NCBI GenBank assembly: GCA_038209365.1 | Contig: JBBQXS010000019.1 | Coordinates: 1-64,000 of the forward strand | Length of the DNA stretch: 64,000 nt | Reading direction: 5' to 3' | Source: DASQHW01 sp038209365 | Lineage (GTDB): Bacteria; Actinomycetota; Acidimicrobiia; IMCC26256; PALSA-610 | Part shown: positions 52,977-61,921 of the stretch, one piece after another | How the letters are laid out: every line of letters starts with the position of its first letter | Numbering within the stretch: position 1 is the stretch's first letter | The notes under the pieces: generated by a model | What the model was told of the DNA's origin: nothing | Databases searched by the model: none | What the model saw: only the letters and a program-made list of their open reading frames with translations | Made by a program: the position numbers and the translations under genes

Positions 52977-53864
52977 TCATACGAAGACGAGCGGGAGCTG
53001 CGGCCGGCCGTCGCGTTCGGACTGGCGCGCCAGCAGGGTCGGCCGAGCGAGATCGGGCCGGCCGCCATACTCCGGGCAGAACTCACGGAACGAGCAGAAC
53101 GTACACAACGCCGACGGCCGGGGCCGGAAGTCGTCACGCGCGCACGCAATGCGCACCGCCTTCATCACCGCGCCCGATTTCACTTCGACGCCGCGCAGCG
53201 ACTGATCGGACGGGCACGTGATGATCCGCTCCGGCTTCGACAGGTACAGCAACTGCACCCGTGCGGGACGGCGGCCGAACATCCGCTCGCACAACAGCGA
53301 GTAGATGTGTACACCCGCCAAGCTCTTTTGCTCCCAGCCCTCGCTCGGTGCGCTGCCGGTCTTGTAGTCGGTGACGACCAGTTCGCCGTCCTCGTCGAGC
53401 TCGAGCCGGTCGATCACGCCGCGGATGACGACGCCCGTGCTCGTCTCGGCAGTGACGCGCAGCTCGAGGCCCAGGACCTTGACCTCGCGCGGGTCTTCCA
53501 TCTCGAAGTAGCGCCGAACGAGCTTCTCGGCGTCGCCGTGGAACGTGGCCCACTCCTCGTCGGTCAGCGAGAGCTCCGCGAACTCGGGGTGGGCGGCGAG
53601 CTCCGACGCGGCGCGGCCGAGGTCGGCGAGCGCGTTGTCGACGGTGCGGTCGGCAGGCGGGCGCCACAACAGGTGCTGGAGCGCGAGGTGCACGAGCGTG
53701 CCCTTGCTCGCGGGCGCCGACGGTGGTTCCGGCAGCCGCTCGATGTACGAGAAACGGAAGGAGAGGGGGCAGCTCGTGAACGTCCCCATCGAGCTGGGTG
53801 AGAGCGACTGCGGGAAGGGGTGCGCGGACGCCCGCGCCGCCTCCGAAGTGGTCTCCGCCGTCAT
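52977..53864 (-). CDS. RecB-like PD-(D/E)XK nuclease with Fe-S cysteines
   Basis: 295 residues. The nuclease core is GVIDRLELDEDGELVVTDYKTG, with the metal Asp and the D-x-K pair. Four cysteines frame the domain: SCPLSF near the N-terminus and CTFCSFREFCPEY near the C-terminus, the arrangement of Fe-S-stabilised AddB/Cas4/Dna2-type nucleases. No helicase domain, so it probably works alone or as partner to a helicase elsewhere. ATG 53864 has TATCTT 7 nt upstream (minus strand). No cas genes are nearby. Confidence 0.85.
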   Translation of the reverse strand: MTAETTSEAARASAHPFPQSLSPSSMGTFTSCPLSFRFSYIERLPEPPSAPASKGTLVHLALQHLLWRPPADRTVDNALADLGRAASELAAHPEFAELSLTDEEWATFHGDAEKLVRRYFEMEDPREVKVLGLELRVTAETSTGVVIRGVIDRLELDEDGELVVTDYKTGSAPSEGWEQKSLAGVHIYSLLCERMFGRRPARVQLLYLSKPERIITCPSDQSLRGVEVKSGAVMKAVRIACARDDFRPRPSALCTFCSFREFCPEYGGRPDLARPTLLARQSERDGRPQLPLVFV

Positions 53865-53908
53865 GACTCGAAGATACAGCCGGGGTGTGCCAGTCACGGT
53901 GGATGACC

Positions 53909-53914
53909 TACGGT
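53909..53914 (+). promoter_or_regulatory. -10 element of a probable leaderless promoter
   Basis: TACGGT ends 7 nt before GTG 53921 and favours that start over ATG 53903. Confidence 0.45.
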
Positions 53915-53920
53915 CTGGGC

Positions 53921-54934
53921 GTGAAGGTGGACACCGGAGTCATGGCGCCGTCGCTGGGGGACATCGGCCCCCGCGCCCGGGAGCTCGAGGAGATGGGCTA
54001 CGACGGGCTGCTCACCGCGGAGACGGGCCACGACGCGTTCCTGCCGCTCGCGCTCGCAGCCGAGCACACCGAGAACATCGAGCTGGCGACCGGCATCGCG
54101 GTGGCGTTCGCGCGCACCCCGATGGTCCTGGCCTACACCGCGAACGACCTGCAGCAGATGTCGAACGGGCGCTTCATCCTGGGTCTGGGATCGCAGATCA
54201 AGCCGCACATCGAGAAGCGCTTCTCCATGCCGTGGTCGCACCCGGCTCGCCGCATGCGCGAGTACATCCTCGCGCTGCGTGCCATTTGGAGCGCGTGGAA
54301 CGACCAGACGCCGTTGAAGTTCGACGGCGAGTTCTACCGCCACACGTTGATGACACCGTTCTTCGCGCCGCCGGCCAACCCGAACGGGGCGCCCAAGGTC
54401 TTCTTGGCGGCGGTCGGCGAGAAGATGACAGAGGTCGCGGGGGAGGTCGCCGACGGGATCATCATCCATGGCTTCACCACCGAGCGTTACGTGAAGGAGG
54501 TGACGGTCCCCGCGATCGAGCGGGGACTCGAGACCGCCGGCCGTGACCGGTCGACGTTCCAGATCTCGGGGCCGCTGTTCGTCGTCACGGGGACCGATGA
54601 GAAGGAGCTCGCCGAGGCCGAGCGCGGTGTGAAGCAGCAGATCGCGTTCTACGGCTCGACTCCCGCGTATCGCGGCGTGCTCGAGCTCCACGGCTGGGGC
54701 GACCTGCAAACCGAGCTCAACACGCTCTCGAAGCGCGGCGAGTGGGTGCAGATGGGCGAGCTCATCGACGACGACATCCTGCGGACGTTCGCGGTCGTAG
54801 CCGAGCCGGAGGGTGTCGGCGGTGAGCTCAGGCGGCGTTACGGCGGGATCGTCGACCGCTGCTCGTTCTACGCGCCGTACCGCAGCGACCCCGAGCGCTG
54901 GTCGCGCGTCGTCGACGACCTGAAGTCCGCCTGA
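53921..54934 (+). CDS. LLM-class F420-dependent oxidoreductase
   Basis: 337 residues. Luciferase-like pattern includes GYDGLLTAETGHDAFLPLA, LATGIAVAFARTPMVLAYTA and LGLGSQIKPHIEKRF, resembling the F420 subgroup with a SQIKPHIE loop. The terminal WSRVVDDLKSA is typical. Convergent with the LLM gene at 54936, with one base between the two stops. Substrate unknown. Confidence 0.87.
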   Translation: MKVDTGVMAPSLGDIGPRARELEEMGYDGLLTAETGHDAFLPLALAAEHTENIELATGIAVAFARTPMVLAYTANDLQQMSNGRFILGLGSQIKPHIEKRFSMPWSHPARRMREYILALRAIWSAWNDQTPLKFDGEFYRHTLMTPFFAPPANPNGAPKVFLAAVGEKMTEVAGEVADGIIIHGFTTERYVKEVTVPAIERGLETAGRDRSTFQISGPLFVVTGTDEKELAEAERGVKQQIAFYGSTPAYRGVLELHGWGDLQTELNTLSKRGEWVQMGELIDDDILRTFAVVAEPEGVGGELRRRYGGIVDRCSFYAPYRSDPERWSRVVDDLKSA

Positions 54935-54935
54935 C

Positions 54936-56099
54936 TCAGCTCGCGGGCTGTTGCTGCTCCTGCTCTTGCTCGGCGGCGTGGTCGACGATCGCTTTGGTGA
55001 TGGCGGTGATCGCGCGGTTCACGAATTCGCCGCCGCTTCCGGTCACCCATTCACATGATGCGGCCGGCTGGTCGAGCTGACCGGTGAATCTCGGCATCAC
55101 GTACTGCGCGAACAGCTCGAAGCTGCGCCTCGTCGCGGCGGGCGAGGCCCAGTCGTGACCGAACAGGAGGAACGTCCCGAAGCCGCCCGACTCGTCGACC
55201 AATGACTGGATCTTGTCGATCGCGTCGTCGGGTGTGCCGATCACGGCAAAGCCGTCCTCGTCGACGTTCGCGATGATCTCCTCGGCGGTGTCACCTCGCG
55301 TCGGACCGGCCGGGAGCACGTGGGTGAAGTAGTGCGAGAACGGCACGATGCCGTACTCCACGTCCTTGCGCGCCTGCGCTTTGGTCTCGGCGAGGTGCAT
55401 CGGGCCGACGAGGCGCCACTTGGCGCGATCGGCGGTGTGCCCGTGCTTCGCGGCGACCTCGTTCCACGTCTTCCAGTGCGTGCCGATCGCGTCGAAGCCC
55501 TGCTTGGTCGTTGCCGCGATCGAGAGCAGCCCGGCGCCGTGCTTGCCCGCAGCACGCGCGCCGGTCGGCGAGATCGACGCCGCAACCGCGACCTCGAGCA
55601 TCGGCTCGCTGTACGGCTTCAGCTGCAGACGCGCGTCCTGCAAGGTGAACCAGTCGGTCTTCATCGTGACGACCTCGCCGTGCAGAAGCGCCATGATCGC
55701 GTCGAGCGCTTCGTCCATGCGCGGGCGCTGCATCTCGGCGGGGATGCCGAGCATGTGCGCGTCCGACGTCAACTGCCCGGGTCCGCAGCCGAGCATCGCG
55801 CGGCCGCGCGTGAGGTGGTCGAGCAGCACGAAACGGTCGGCGAGCATCAGCGGATGGTGATAGGGCAGCGAGTTGACGCCGCTGCCGAGACGCAGATGCT
55901 TCGTCCGCTGCGCGGCCGCGGCGATGAACACCTCGGGCGACGCGATGATCTCGTAGCCCCCGGAGTGGTGCTCGCCGATCCACGCCTCGTGGAACCCGAG
56001 GCGGTCGAGGAGCTCGAGCAGCTCGAGGTCACGCTCGAGGGCCAGCGTCGGGTTCTGGCCGGTCGGGTGAAAGGGCGCCATGAACAGGCCGAAGCGCAT
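54936..56099 (-). CDS. LLM-class flavin-dependent monooxygenase (limonene monooxygenase-like)
   Basis: 387 residues. MRFGLFMAPFHPTGQNP, WIGEHHSGGYE, LGSGVNSLPYHHPLMLADR and ARDVEYG / HYFTHVLP-type blocks fit the LimB-like FMN monooxygenases. The C-terminal tail is Gln/Glu-rich (EQEQEQQQ). ATG 56099 fits the family N-terminus. A TetR-type palindrome (56120-56135) lies 21 bp upstream, so repression by a TetR protein is likely. Confidence 0.87.
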   Translation of the reverse strand: MRFGLFMAPFHPTGQNPTLALERDLELLELLDRLGFHEAWIGEHHSGGYEIIASPEVFIAAAAQRTKHLRLGSGVNSLPYHHPLMLADRFVLLDHLTRGRAMLGCGPGQLTSDAHMLGIPAEMQRPRMDEALDAIMALLHGEVVTMKTDWFTLQDARLQLKPYSEPMLEVAVAASISPTGARAAGKHGAGLLSIAATTKQGFDAIGTHWKTWNEVAAKHGHTADRAKWRLVGPMHLAETKAQARKDVEYGIVPFSHYFTHVLPAGPTRGDTAEEIIANVDEDGFAVIGTPDDAIDKIQSLVDESGGFGTFLLFGHDWASPAATRRSFELFAQYVMPRFTGQLDQPAASCEWVTGSGGEFVNRAITAITKAIVDHAAEQEQEQQQPAS

Positions 56100-56119
56100 C
56101 CACCCATTCGACTCGCGTC

Positions 56120-56135
56120 TTGACCGCTCGGTCAA
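56120..56135. promoter_or_regulatory. TetR-type operator palindrome
   Basis: TTGACCGCTCGGTCAA is a perfect 7-bp inverted repeat with a 2-bp centre, upstream of the LLM monooxygenase (minus strand) and 77 bp before the phospholipase gene (plus strand). Same TTGAC-N6-GTCAA form as 59488-59505. Confidence 0.7.
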
Positions 56136-56211
56136 CTATGCAGCCGCACTTGGCATGTTTACGCGGGGTGGTTAGGTTGCCACCGGGGCGAGCCTGACAG
56201 GGGGATGGCGT

Positions 56212-57489
56212 GTGAGAGGTCTATTGCGGAGCCGGAGCACGCTCGTGCTGGTGGCGATGACGGTCATCGCGACGACCGTGACGTTCGCGGCCGCCGGCAC
56301 CGCGGCCGCCAAAAAGGCAGGGCCCGGCGGTGGCGACATCACCAAGATCGATCACATCGTCGTCCTGATGCAGGAGAACAGGTCGTTCGACCACTACTTC
56401 GGTCTGTTGCACAATGAGGGTCAGCCGCACTCGAGCAACGAGCCGAAGCGCGGGAACCCGAACCCGTTGGCTCCGCACGAGAAGATCCGTCCGTTCCTCC
56501 AGCCGAACCTGTGCGAGGTGGCCGACCTCGCCCACGGTTGGGACGCGACGCATCGCGAGATCAACGGCGGCAAGATGAACGGCTTCACGGCCGAGAACGT
56601 CGACCCGGACGACCCGACCGGGAGTCGCGCGATGGGCCGGTACGACAAGGGCGCGCTGCCCTTCTACTACGCGCTCGCGAACGAGTTCGCGGTCGCGGAT
56701 CGCTATTTTGCGTCGGTCCCCGGTCCGACGTTCCCGAATCGCTTCTACCTGCTCGCCGGCTCGTCATTCGGCCACATCAGCAACGACTTCCCGCCGGCAG
56801 GAGGCTTCCCGCAAAAGACCATCTTCGGGTCGCTCGAAGCCGCGCACGTGAGCTGGAAGATCTACCTCTCGTCGGCGCAGGTCGAGCTGCTGTTCAGCGA
56901 CATCACCTCGCACCCCGACAACGTCGCCCCGCTCTCCGAGTACTACACGGACGCTGCGAACGGCACGCTGCCGCAGGTGTCGTTCGTCGAGTCAGAGCCG
57001 TTCGGGGCGGGAGAGAATGACGAGCACCCGCCCGCGAACCCGCAGTTGGGCCAGCGGTTCACCCACGACCTGGTCAAGGCGCTGGCTGCGAGCCCGAACT
57101 GGGCGTCGTCGGCGTTCTTCTTGGTCTACGACGAGCACGGCGGGTACTACGACCACGTGAAGCCGCCGAAGGCGGTGCCGCCCGATGACATCGCGCCCAT
57201 CGGTCGACCCGGTCAGGCGTTCGACAGCTACGGCGTCCGTGTGCCCGCACTGGTGGTGTCACCGTGGGCGAAGGCGCATTCGGTGTCGCACACGGTGTAC
57301 GACCACACGTCGGTCCTGAAGTTCATCGAGACGCGCTTCGGGCTTCCGGCGCTGACCCGCCGCGACGCTGCTGCCGATCCGATGCTTGGCATGTTCGACT
57401 TCTCGCACATATCGAATCCGCACCCGAACCTTCCGGACGCGCCGATCGATCCCGCGGGGGTCGCGCAGTGCGCGGCTGTGAACGGGTGA
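56212..57489 (+). CDS. Secreted phosphoesterase of the phospholipase C / acid phosphatase family
   Basis: 425 residues. Signal peptide (LVLVAMTVIATTVTFAAAGT). The phosphoesterase motifs are VVLMQENRSFDHYFG (nucleophile Thr/Ser region), PGPTFPNRFYLLAGSS, VYDEHGGYYDH with metal ligands, and VPALVVSPWAK. Members are PlcABC-like phospholipases or acid phosphatases. The GTG at 56212 has a GGGGG ribosome site. No TAT-type twin-arginine is clear (RSRS). Secretion likely through Sec. Confidence 0.88.
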   Translation: MRGLLRSRSTLVLVAMTVIATTVTFAAAGTAAAKKAGPGGGDITKIDHIVVLMQENRSFDHYFGLLHNEGQPHSSNEPKRGNPNPLAPHEKIRPFLQPNLCEVADLAHGWDATHREINGGKMNGFTAENVDPDDPTGSRAMGRYDKGALPFYYALANEFAVADRYFASVPGPTFPNRFYLLAGSSFGHISNDFPPAGGFPQKTIFGSLEAAHVSWKIYLSSAQVELLFSDITSHPDNVAPLSEYYTDAANGTLPQVSFVESEPFGAGENDEHPPANPQLGQRFTHDLVKALAASPNWASSAFFLVYDEHGGYYDHVKPPKAVPPDDIAPIGRPGQAFDSYGVRVPALVVSPWAKAHSVSHTVYDHTSVLKFIETRFGLPALTRRDAAADPMLGMFDFSHISNPHPNLPDAPIDPAGVAQCAAVNG

Positions 57490-57495
57490 CCTGAC

Positions 57496-58206
57496 TCAGA
57501 CCGACGACGGCAGCTGGGAGTTGATCCACGTGTCGAGCGTGGGTCCGCTCTCGAAGCTGCAGATCAGCGCGTAGCGCGGCGCGCCACCGGTGTGCACGAC
57601 GACGTGCCAGAGACGCTGGGTGTCGAGCACGAACCGCGCGCCCTTGTGCAGCGGAAGCCGCACCTCCGTCGACGGATCGGGCAGGCCGTCGGGCCCGGTG
57701 TCCATCAACAACATGTAGCTGTCGGGGAAGTCGGTGAGCTCCAGCCAGGTCCGCACGACCCAACCTTGGTCGTCCGGGTTGAAGCGGTTGTTGTCGTCGC
57801 GGTGGAAGCTCCGGAACGCGGTGTCATGGTCCTGCGGCTCGAGCTTGATCGTGCGCACGCGTCCGAAGTCCGCGCCCACGCTCTCGACGTAGCGCTTGAG
57901 CGTCGGGCACTTCTCGGCGTTGGGCGTGAAGCGCGCGCCCTTGTCGGGACGCTCGTCGCCCTTGTGCCAAAAGCCTCGGCAATCGAGCTGGCCGTCGGCG
58001 GTGGCGATCGGCGCGAAGTTGGTGTCGCCGCCGCTCTTCCAGTCCATGTATTCGAGCTCGACGTACTCGCCGGCGGGCACCTCGAACGGCAGGTCGGTCA
58101 GCTGCACGAATCCGCGGGCGGCGAGCGCGTCGGGACGCGGGTGCCGGGTGTCGAGCGGGATCTCACACGACCAGTGATCGGCCGTCGGCCAGAACGCCGT
58201 GCTCAT
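57496..58206 (-). CDS. Fe(II)/2-oxoglutarate-type aspartyl/asparaginyl hydroxylase-like protein
   Basis: 236 residues. The HxD metal motif is FHRDDNNRFN (near residue 144), and the later His/Arg pair is WHVVVHTGGAPRYAL, giving the H-x-D...H facial triad and 2-oxoglutarate Arg of the beta-hydroxylase family. The substrate is unknown and may be a peptide or small molecule. ATG 58206 has TAGACT 9 nt upstream (minus strand). It is convergent with the phospholipase gene. Confidence 0.72.
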   Translation of the reverse strand: MSTAFWPTADHWSCEIPLDTRHPRPDALAARGFVQLTDLPFEVPAGEYVELEYMDWKSGGDTNFAPIATADGQLDCRGFWHKGDERPDKGARFTPNAEKCPTLKRYVESVGADFGRVRTIKLEPQDHDTAFRSFHRDDNNRFNPDDQGWVVRTWLELTDFPDSYMLLMDTGPDGLPDPSTEVRLPLHKGARFVLDTQRLWHVVVHTGGAPRYALICSFESGPTLDTWINSQLPSSV

Positions 58207-58247
58207 CGACGGAAAGTCTACGGACGGAAGCGGCGAGATCGCGGACG

Positions 58248-59468
58248 CTAGACGGGAAGGTTGCCGGTGGCAGCCTTGGTCGTCCCGTGATCGCGGAACG
58301 CCGAGATCGCACGTTCGGCGGTGCGCATCAGGTGGATCTCGTCGGCGCCGTCGGCGAAGCGGGCCCAACGCGCGTGCAGGAACATGTCGGCGAGCGGGGT
58401 GTCCTTCGAGTAGCCGAGCGCGCCGTGCACCTGGATGGCCCGGTCGATGATCCGGTTCAGCGAATTGGCCACGAAGTGCTTCGTCATCGACACCTCGCTC
58501 TTGAAGTCTTCCTTGCGGTCGATCTTGTAGGCGGCGTGCAGCACCATGAGCTTGCACTGGTACAGCTCGATCGTCGACTCCGCGATCATCCACTGGATTC
58601 CCTGCTTCTCGGCGAGCAGCGAGCCGTGCGAGAAGCGGTTCAGCGAACGATCGACCATCAGATCGAGCGCCATCTCCGCCTGCGCGATCCAGCGCATGCA
58701 GTGCGCGAGCCGCGCCGGACCGAGCCGGTACTGGCCGAGGAGGTGGCCCTGGCCGCGGCCGCCGAGCATCTGGTCGTCGTGTACGCGCAGGTCCTCGATG
58801 CGAATCTCGGAGTGTCCGCCCGGACCGTGCATGGTCTCGATCTCGCGCACCTCGGTCCATCCGTCGGACGGCAGGTCGACGATGAACGCGCTGTTCGCGG
58901 CCTGCGGGATGTCGGGCTCCTGCTCAGTGCGCGCGATCAGGATCGCGAACCGGGCGCGATGCGCGTTGCTGATGAACCACTTGTGGCCGCTGATCACCCA
59001 CTCGTCGCCGTCCTTGTAGGCCCACGTCTTGATCAGCGTCGGGTCGGAGCCGGCAACTTCGGGCTCGGTCATGGCGAAGCAGGACGCGCTGACGCCTTCG
59101 CACAACGGCTTCAGGTACTTCTGCTTCTGCTCCTCGGTGCCCCAGTGCAACAGCGTGTGCATGTTGCCCTCGTCGGGCGCCTGCGCGTTGATCGCGAACG
59201 GGCCGAAGCTGCTCTTCGCCGCTTCGGCCTGCACCATCGCGAGCTCGACGTGGCCGAGTCCCATCCCGCCCCACTCCTTGGGCATGTGGGGCAGCCAGAG
59301 CCCGCGCTCCTGCGCGGCCTTGCGCATCTCGATGATGCCTTCGATGAGCTGCTTGCGGTCGTTGCGATCCCATCGTTTCTCGATGGGGCGCACCACTTCG
59401 TCGACGAGCGCGCGCACGCGGTCGCGGATGTCCTCGAGCTCGGGGGAGAGGCTGAAGTCGATGGCCAT
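58248..59468 (-). CDS. Acyl-CoA dehydrogenase
   Basis: 406 residues. Flavoenzyme that introduces the alpha-beta double bond in acyl-CoA. Motifs FAMTEPEVAGSDPTLIKT and GDEWVISGHKWFISNA are the FAD-binding strand; HGALGYSKDTPLADMF is the C-terminal helix loop. This version resembles the ACAD10/11 group, where the catalytic acid is in the C-terminal RTAERAI region rather than the usual Glu-376 position. An operator palindrome lies 20 bp upstream of the ATG. Confidence 0.92.
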   Translation of the reverse strand: MAIDFSLSPELEDIRDRVRALVDEVVRPIEKRWDRNDRKQLIEGIIEMRKAAQERGLWLPHMPKEWGGMGLGHVELAMVQAEAAKSSFGPFAINAQAPDEGNMHTLLHWGTEEQKQKYLKPLCEGVSASCFAMTEPEVAGSDPTLIKTWAYKDGDEWVISGHKWFISNAHRARFAILIARTEQEPDIPQAANSAFIVDLPSDGWTEVREIETMHGPGGHSEIRIEDLRVHDDQMLGGRGQGHLLGQYRLGPARLAHCMRWIAQAEMALDLMVDRSLNRFSHGSLLAEKQGIQWMIAESTIELYQCKLMVLHAAYKIDRKEDFKSEVSMTKHFVANSLNRIIDRAIQVHGALGYSKDTPLADMFLHARWARFADGADEIHLMRTAERAISAFRDHGTTKAATGNLPV

Positions 59469-59487
59469 CCCCGCAGTTCACTTCCCG

Positions 59488-59505
59488 CTTGACTACCTGG
59501 TCAAG
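59488..59505. promoter_or_regulatory. TetR-type operator palindrome
   Basis: CTTGACTACCTGGTCAAG has 6-bp perfect arms and shares the TTGAC-N6-GTCAA form of the 56120 site. It lies just upstream of the acyl-CoA dehydrogenase start (minus strand) and overlaps the end of the anti-sigma-like gene. Confidence 0.65.
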
Positions 59506-60526
59506 ACCCGTCACCGCTGGAGACCACTCGGAAGTTCGCCGTGGCGACGACCGCTCCCGACGCCTTGTCCCGTGCAATCACCGTGCCGGTTGTCTCTCCT
59601 GGTGCCTTCAGCCCGACGTCGGCTCGAATGCGGTGTGCGCTGCATGGCGCCGCGCACGCAGGATCAGGATCATTGATGGGGTCGTACGTGATCGTCGCGA
59701 TCGTCGGGTCCGAGCTGTCGAACTCGAAGAGGTATCCGTCGAGGTTCGCCACCTCTGTACAGGTCGCGGCGTTGAGCAACCGGGCCGAGATGGCGCCGCT
59801 GGAGTCGACCGGATCGGACGACGGATCGAGCACGTATTGGCTCGTCGGGTTCGCACAGGCGGGCGGCCGTCGGAAGGCCTCGAGACGCAGGTTCGTGAAG
59901 TGCAGACGGACGCTGTGTTGCGAAAGATCGACGTCGCCCTGGAACGCGGAGCCGAGCGGGGTGCGGAACCGCTCACCCGAAGAATAGATCCCATCGTTCT
60001 CGGCCTTGTTGTCGTACGCGCGGATCTGGTCGACCCACCAGTCCGTGGCGTCGGCCGCGAAGGAGAAGTACACGCGCATATTGACGCCGTGCTCGTCCCA
60101 CTCGAGCTCGAGGGTCTGATGGTCGTCACCGGGATCGGTCCCCACGTAGACGCGCGTGTCCTTCGCCGTGAAGCGCTTGCCGTACGCTTCGACGAAGAAG
60201 GCGTCAGCGTCGAGCTTCACTTGGTGGGTCTCGAAGTGCACGGCGGGCACCCCGGGCGCTCCCGCAACGGGTGGCTTCACCTCGACGCGCTTCCCGCTCC
60301 CGCCGATGTTCATCACTCCGACGACGAGCGCGGCAACCGCCGCGATCGTGCCGAGGGCGCCGAGCGTGGTGCGCGTGCGGCGGCGTTTGCGTTGCTCGTC
60401 GAGCAGAGCGACCGACGCGACAGGAACGGCCGACCACTCGCGTCTCGTGTCGGGAAATGCGCGCGCCTGGGCGTCGAACAGCTCGGCGAGGCGCGCCTCG
60501 AGCTCGGCGTGGGTCTTGGCGCTCAT
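59501..60526 (-). CDS. Probable anti-sigma factor, single-pass membrane protein
   Basis: 341 residues. The cytoplasmic N-terminus (1-56) is followed by one membrane helix (TTLGALGTIAAVAALVVGVM, about 57-76) and a long extracytoplasmic domain with Cys pairs. Its ATG overlaps the stop of the sigma factor (60523-60526, TCAT on the plus strand), so they are coupled, the usual ECF/anti-sigma order. No zinc-binding anti-sigma motif (HxxxCxxC) is visible, so assignment rests on context. Confidence 0.65.
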   Translation of the reverse strand: MSAKTHAELEARLAELFDAQARAFPDTRREWSAVPVASVALLDEQRKRRRTRTTLGALGTIAAVAALVVGVMNIGGSGKRVEVKPPVAGAPGVPAVHFETHQVKLDADAFFVEAYGKRFTAKDTRVYVGTDPGDDHQTLELEWDEHGVNMRVYFSFAADATDWWVDQIRAYDNKAENDGIYSSGERFRTPLGSAFQGDVDLSQHSVRLHFTNLRLEAFRRPPACANPTSQYVLDPSSDPVDSSGAISARLLNAATCTEVANLDGYLFEFDSSDPTIATITYDPINDPDPACAAPCSAHRIRADVGLKAPGETTGTVIARDKASGAVVATANFRVVSSGDGS

Positions 60527-61008
60527 TGCTCGATTCCCTTCTTCAGTTGCTCCAGCGCTCGAGACGCGAGCGATTTCACGGTTCCGGGTCGGCACCCGAG
60601 CGCGTCGGCGATCTCGGCCTCACTCAAGTCGTCGTGGTAGCGGAGTACCAGCACCGCCCGTTGCCGGTAGGGCAGCGCGGCGACGGCATCGGCGAGCTCG
60701 TCGAACGCGAAGTCGGTGGCGGCCGGCTCGGCGAGCATCGGGAGCTTGGTGCGCTCCGTCGTCTTCTGCCGGTGCCAGTTGTGGCACACGTTCACGAGCG
60801 TGGTCCGCAGGTACGCGGGCGGATGCTCGGCTCGATGCCACTTGGGATACATCCGGGCGAAAGCCTCCTGCGCGAGATCCTCGGCCGCACCTGCGTGTTG
60901 GGTGAGCAGACCCGCCAGCCGGACCGCGCCCGGCCACGCCTCCCGGTAGAAGCGTTCGAACTCCTCGCCATCGGGGACCGAGTCGGAGGGGGTCGCCGCC
61001 TGCATCAT
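60523..61008 (-). CDS. ECF sigma factor, SigE family
   Basis: 161 residues. Region 2 is FERFYREAWPGAVRLAG with DLAQEAFARMYPKW. Region 4 is YRQRAVLVLRYHDDLSEAEI followed by RPGTVKSLASRALEQLKK, a helix-turn-helix. Start candidates are ATGs at 61014, 61008 and 61005; 61008 has GGGAG 7 nt before it. It is divergent from the SDR gene and co-transcribed with the membrane protein downstream. Confidence 0.88.
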   Translation of the reverse strand: MMQAATPSDSVPDGEEFERFYREAWPGAVRLAGLLTQHAGAAEDLAQEAFARMYPKWHRAEHPPAYLRTTLVNVCHNWHRQKTTERTKLPMLAEPAATDFAFDELADAVAALPYRQRAVLVLRYHDDLSEAEIADALGCRPGTVKSLASRALEQLKKGIEQ

Positions 61009-61098
61009 GCTCATGCTCCCAAAGACACGGGAGGCACGTCGTCGGTTCCGCACCGGTTGAAGGTGGCCGAGATGCGACCGGGATGGAAGCATCGGCCT

Positions 61099-61917
61099 GT
61101 GGGCCGGCGACTCGACGGCAAGGTGGCACTGATCACCGGCTCGACGCGGGGCATCGGGCGCGCGATCGCGGAGCGGTTCGCGTTCGAAGGGGCGAGCATC
61201 GTGGTGACCGGCCGCACCGAACCGGCGGGCACGGCGGTCGAGCAAGCGATCCGGGACGGTGGCGGCGAGGCGACGTACGTGCAGAGCGACCTCGCGCGTG
61301 AAGACGACGTTGCCCGCGCGGTGCAGGTCGCGGTCGACCGCTACGGCGCACTCACCACCCTCGTCAACAACGTGGCCCCGACCGATCTCGTCGGCCCGGG
61401 GCGCGGCGACTGTTCGCTCGCCGAGATCACCGACGGCGCCTGGGACAGCATCATGACGGTCGCACTCAAGCAGCTGATGTGGTGCGCCCGATATGCAGTG
61501 CCACACCTCGCCGCGGCCGAGCACGCGTCGATCGTCAACATCTCGTCGGCGGCGTCGATGCGGGGCACGGCCGGACTCGATGCCTACACGGCGGCCAAGG
61601 GCGCCATCAACGCCTTGACGCGCTCACTTGCGGTGGAGCTCGCGCCGCAGGGCATCCGCGTGAACACGATCGTGTGCGGCATGGTCCTGACGAGCGACGG
61701 GGCGTTCAAGATGATGGAGCATCCCGTGATCGGGCCGGCGACACGCGCGCTGCACCTCACGCGCCTCGGCCTCCCGGAGGACATCGCCAATGTCGCGCTG
61801 TTCCTCGCATCCGACGAAGCGGCGTACATCACCGGCGTGAACCTGCCCGCGGACGGCGGGCTTCTTGCCAAGATGGCCGTGCCCGACATCTCGGCCGCCG
61901 ACCTGCAATTGGATTGA
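61099..61917 (+). CDS. Short-chain dehydrogenase/reductase
   Basis: 272 residues. NAD(P)-binding TGSTRGIG (near residue 14), NNVAPTD, catalytic Ser in VNISSAASM, YTAAKGAIN with Tyr and Lys, and GIRVNTIVCG. Substrate unknown. GTG 61099 gives the standard N-terminus; ATG 61072 is in frame and adds nine residues. It lies 5 bp before the sugar isomerase gene, with which it is probably co-transcribed. Confidence 0.9.
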   Translation: MGRRLDGKVALITGSTRGIGRAIAERFAFEGASIVVTGRTEPAGTAVEQAIRDGGGEATYVQSDLAREDDVARAVQVAVDRYGALTTLVNNVAPTDLVGPGRGDCSLAEITDGAWDSIMTVALKQLMWCARYAVPHLAAAEHASIVNISSAASMRGTAGLDAYTAAKGAINALTRSLAVELAPQGIRVNTIVCGMVLTSDGAFKMMEHPVIGPATRALHLTRLGLPEDIANVALFLASDEAAYITGVNLPADGGLLAKMAVPDISAADLQLD

Positions 61918-61921
61918 GCCC

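Noticed and set aside
52977..53864. Cas4
   Set aside because: No CRISPR array or other cas genes in the window; general RecB-like nuclease is the safer call.
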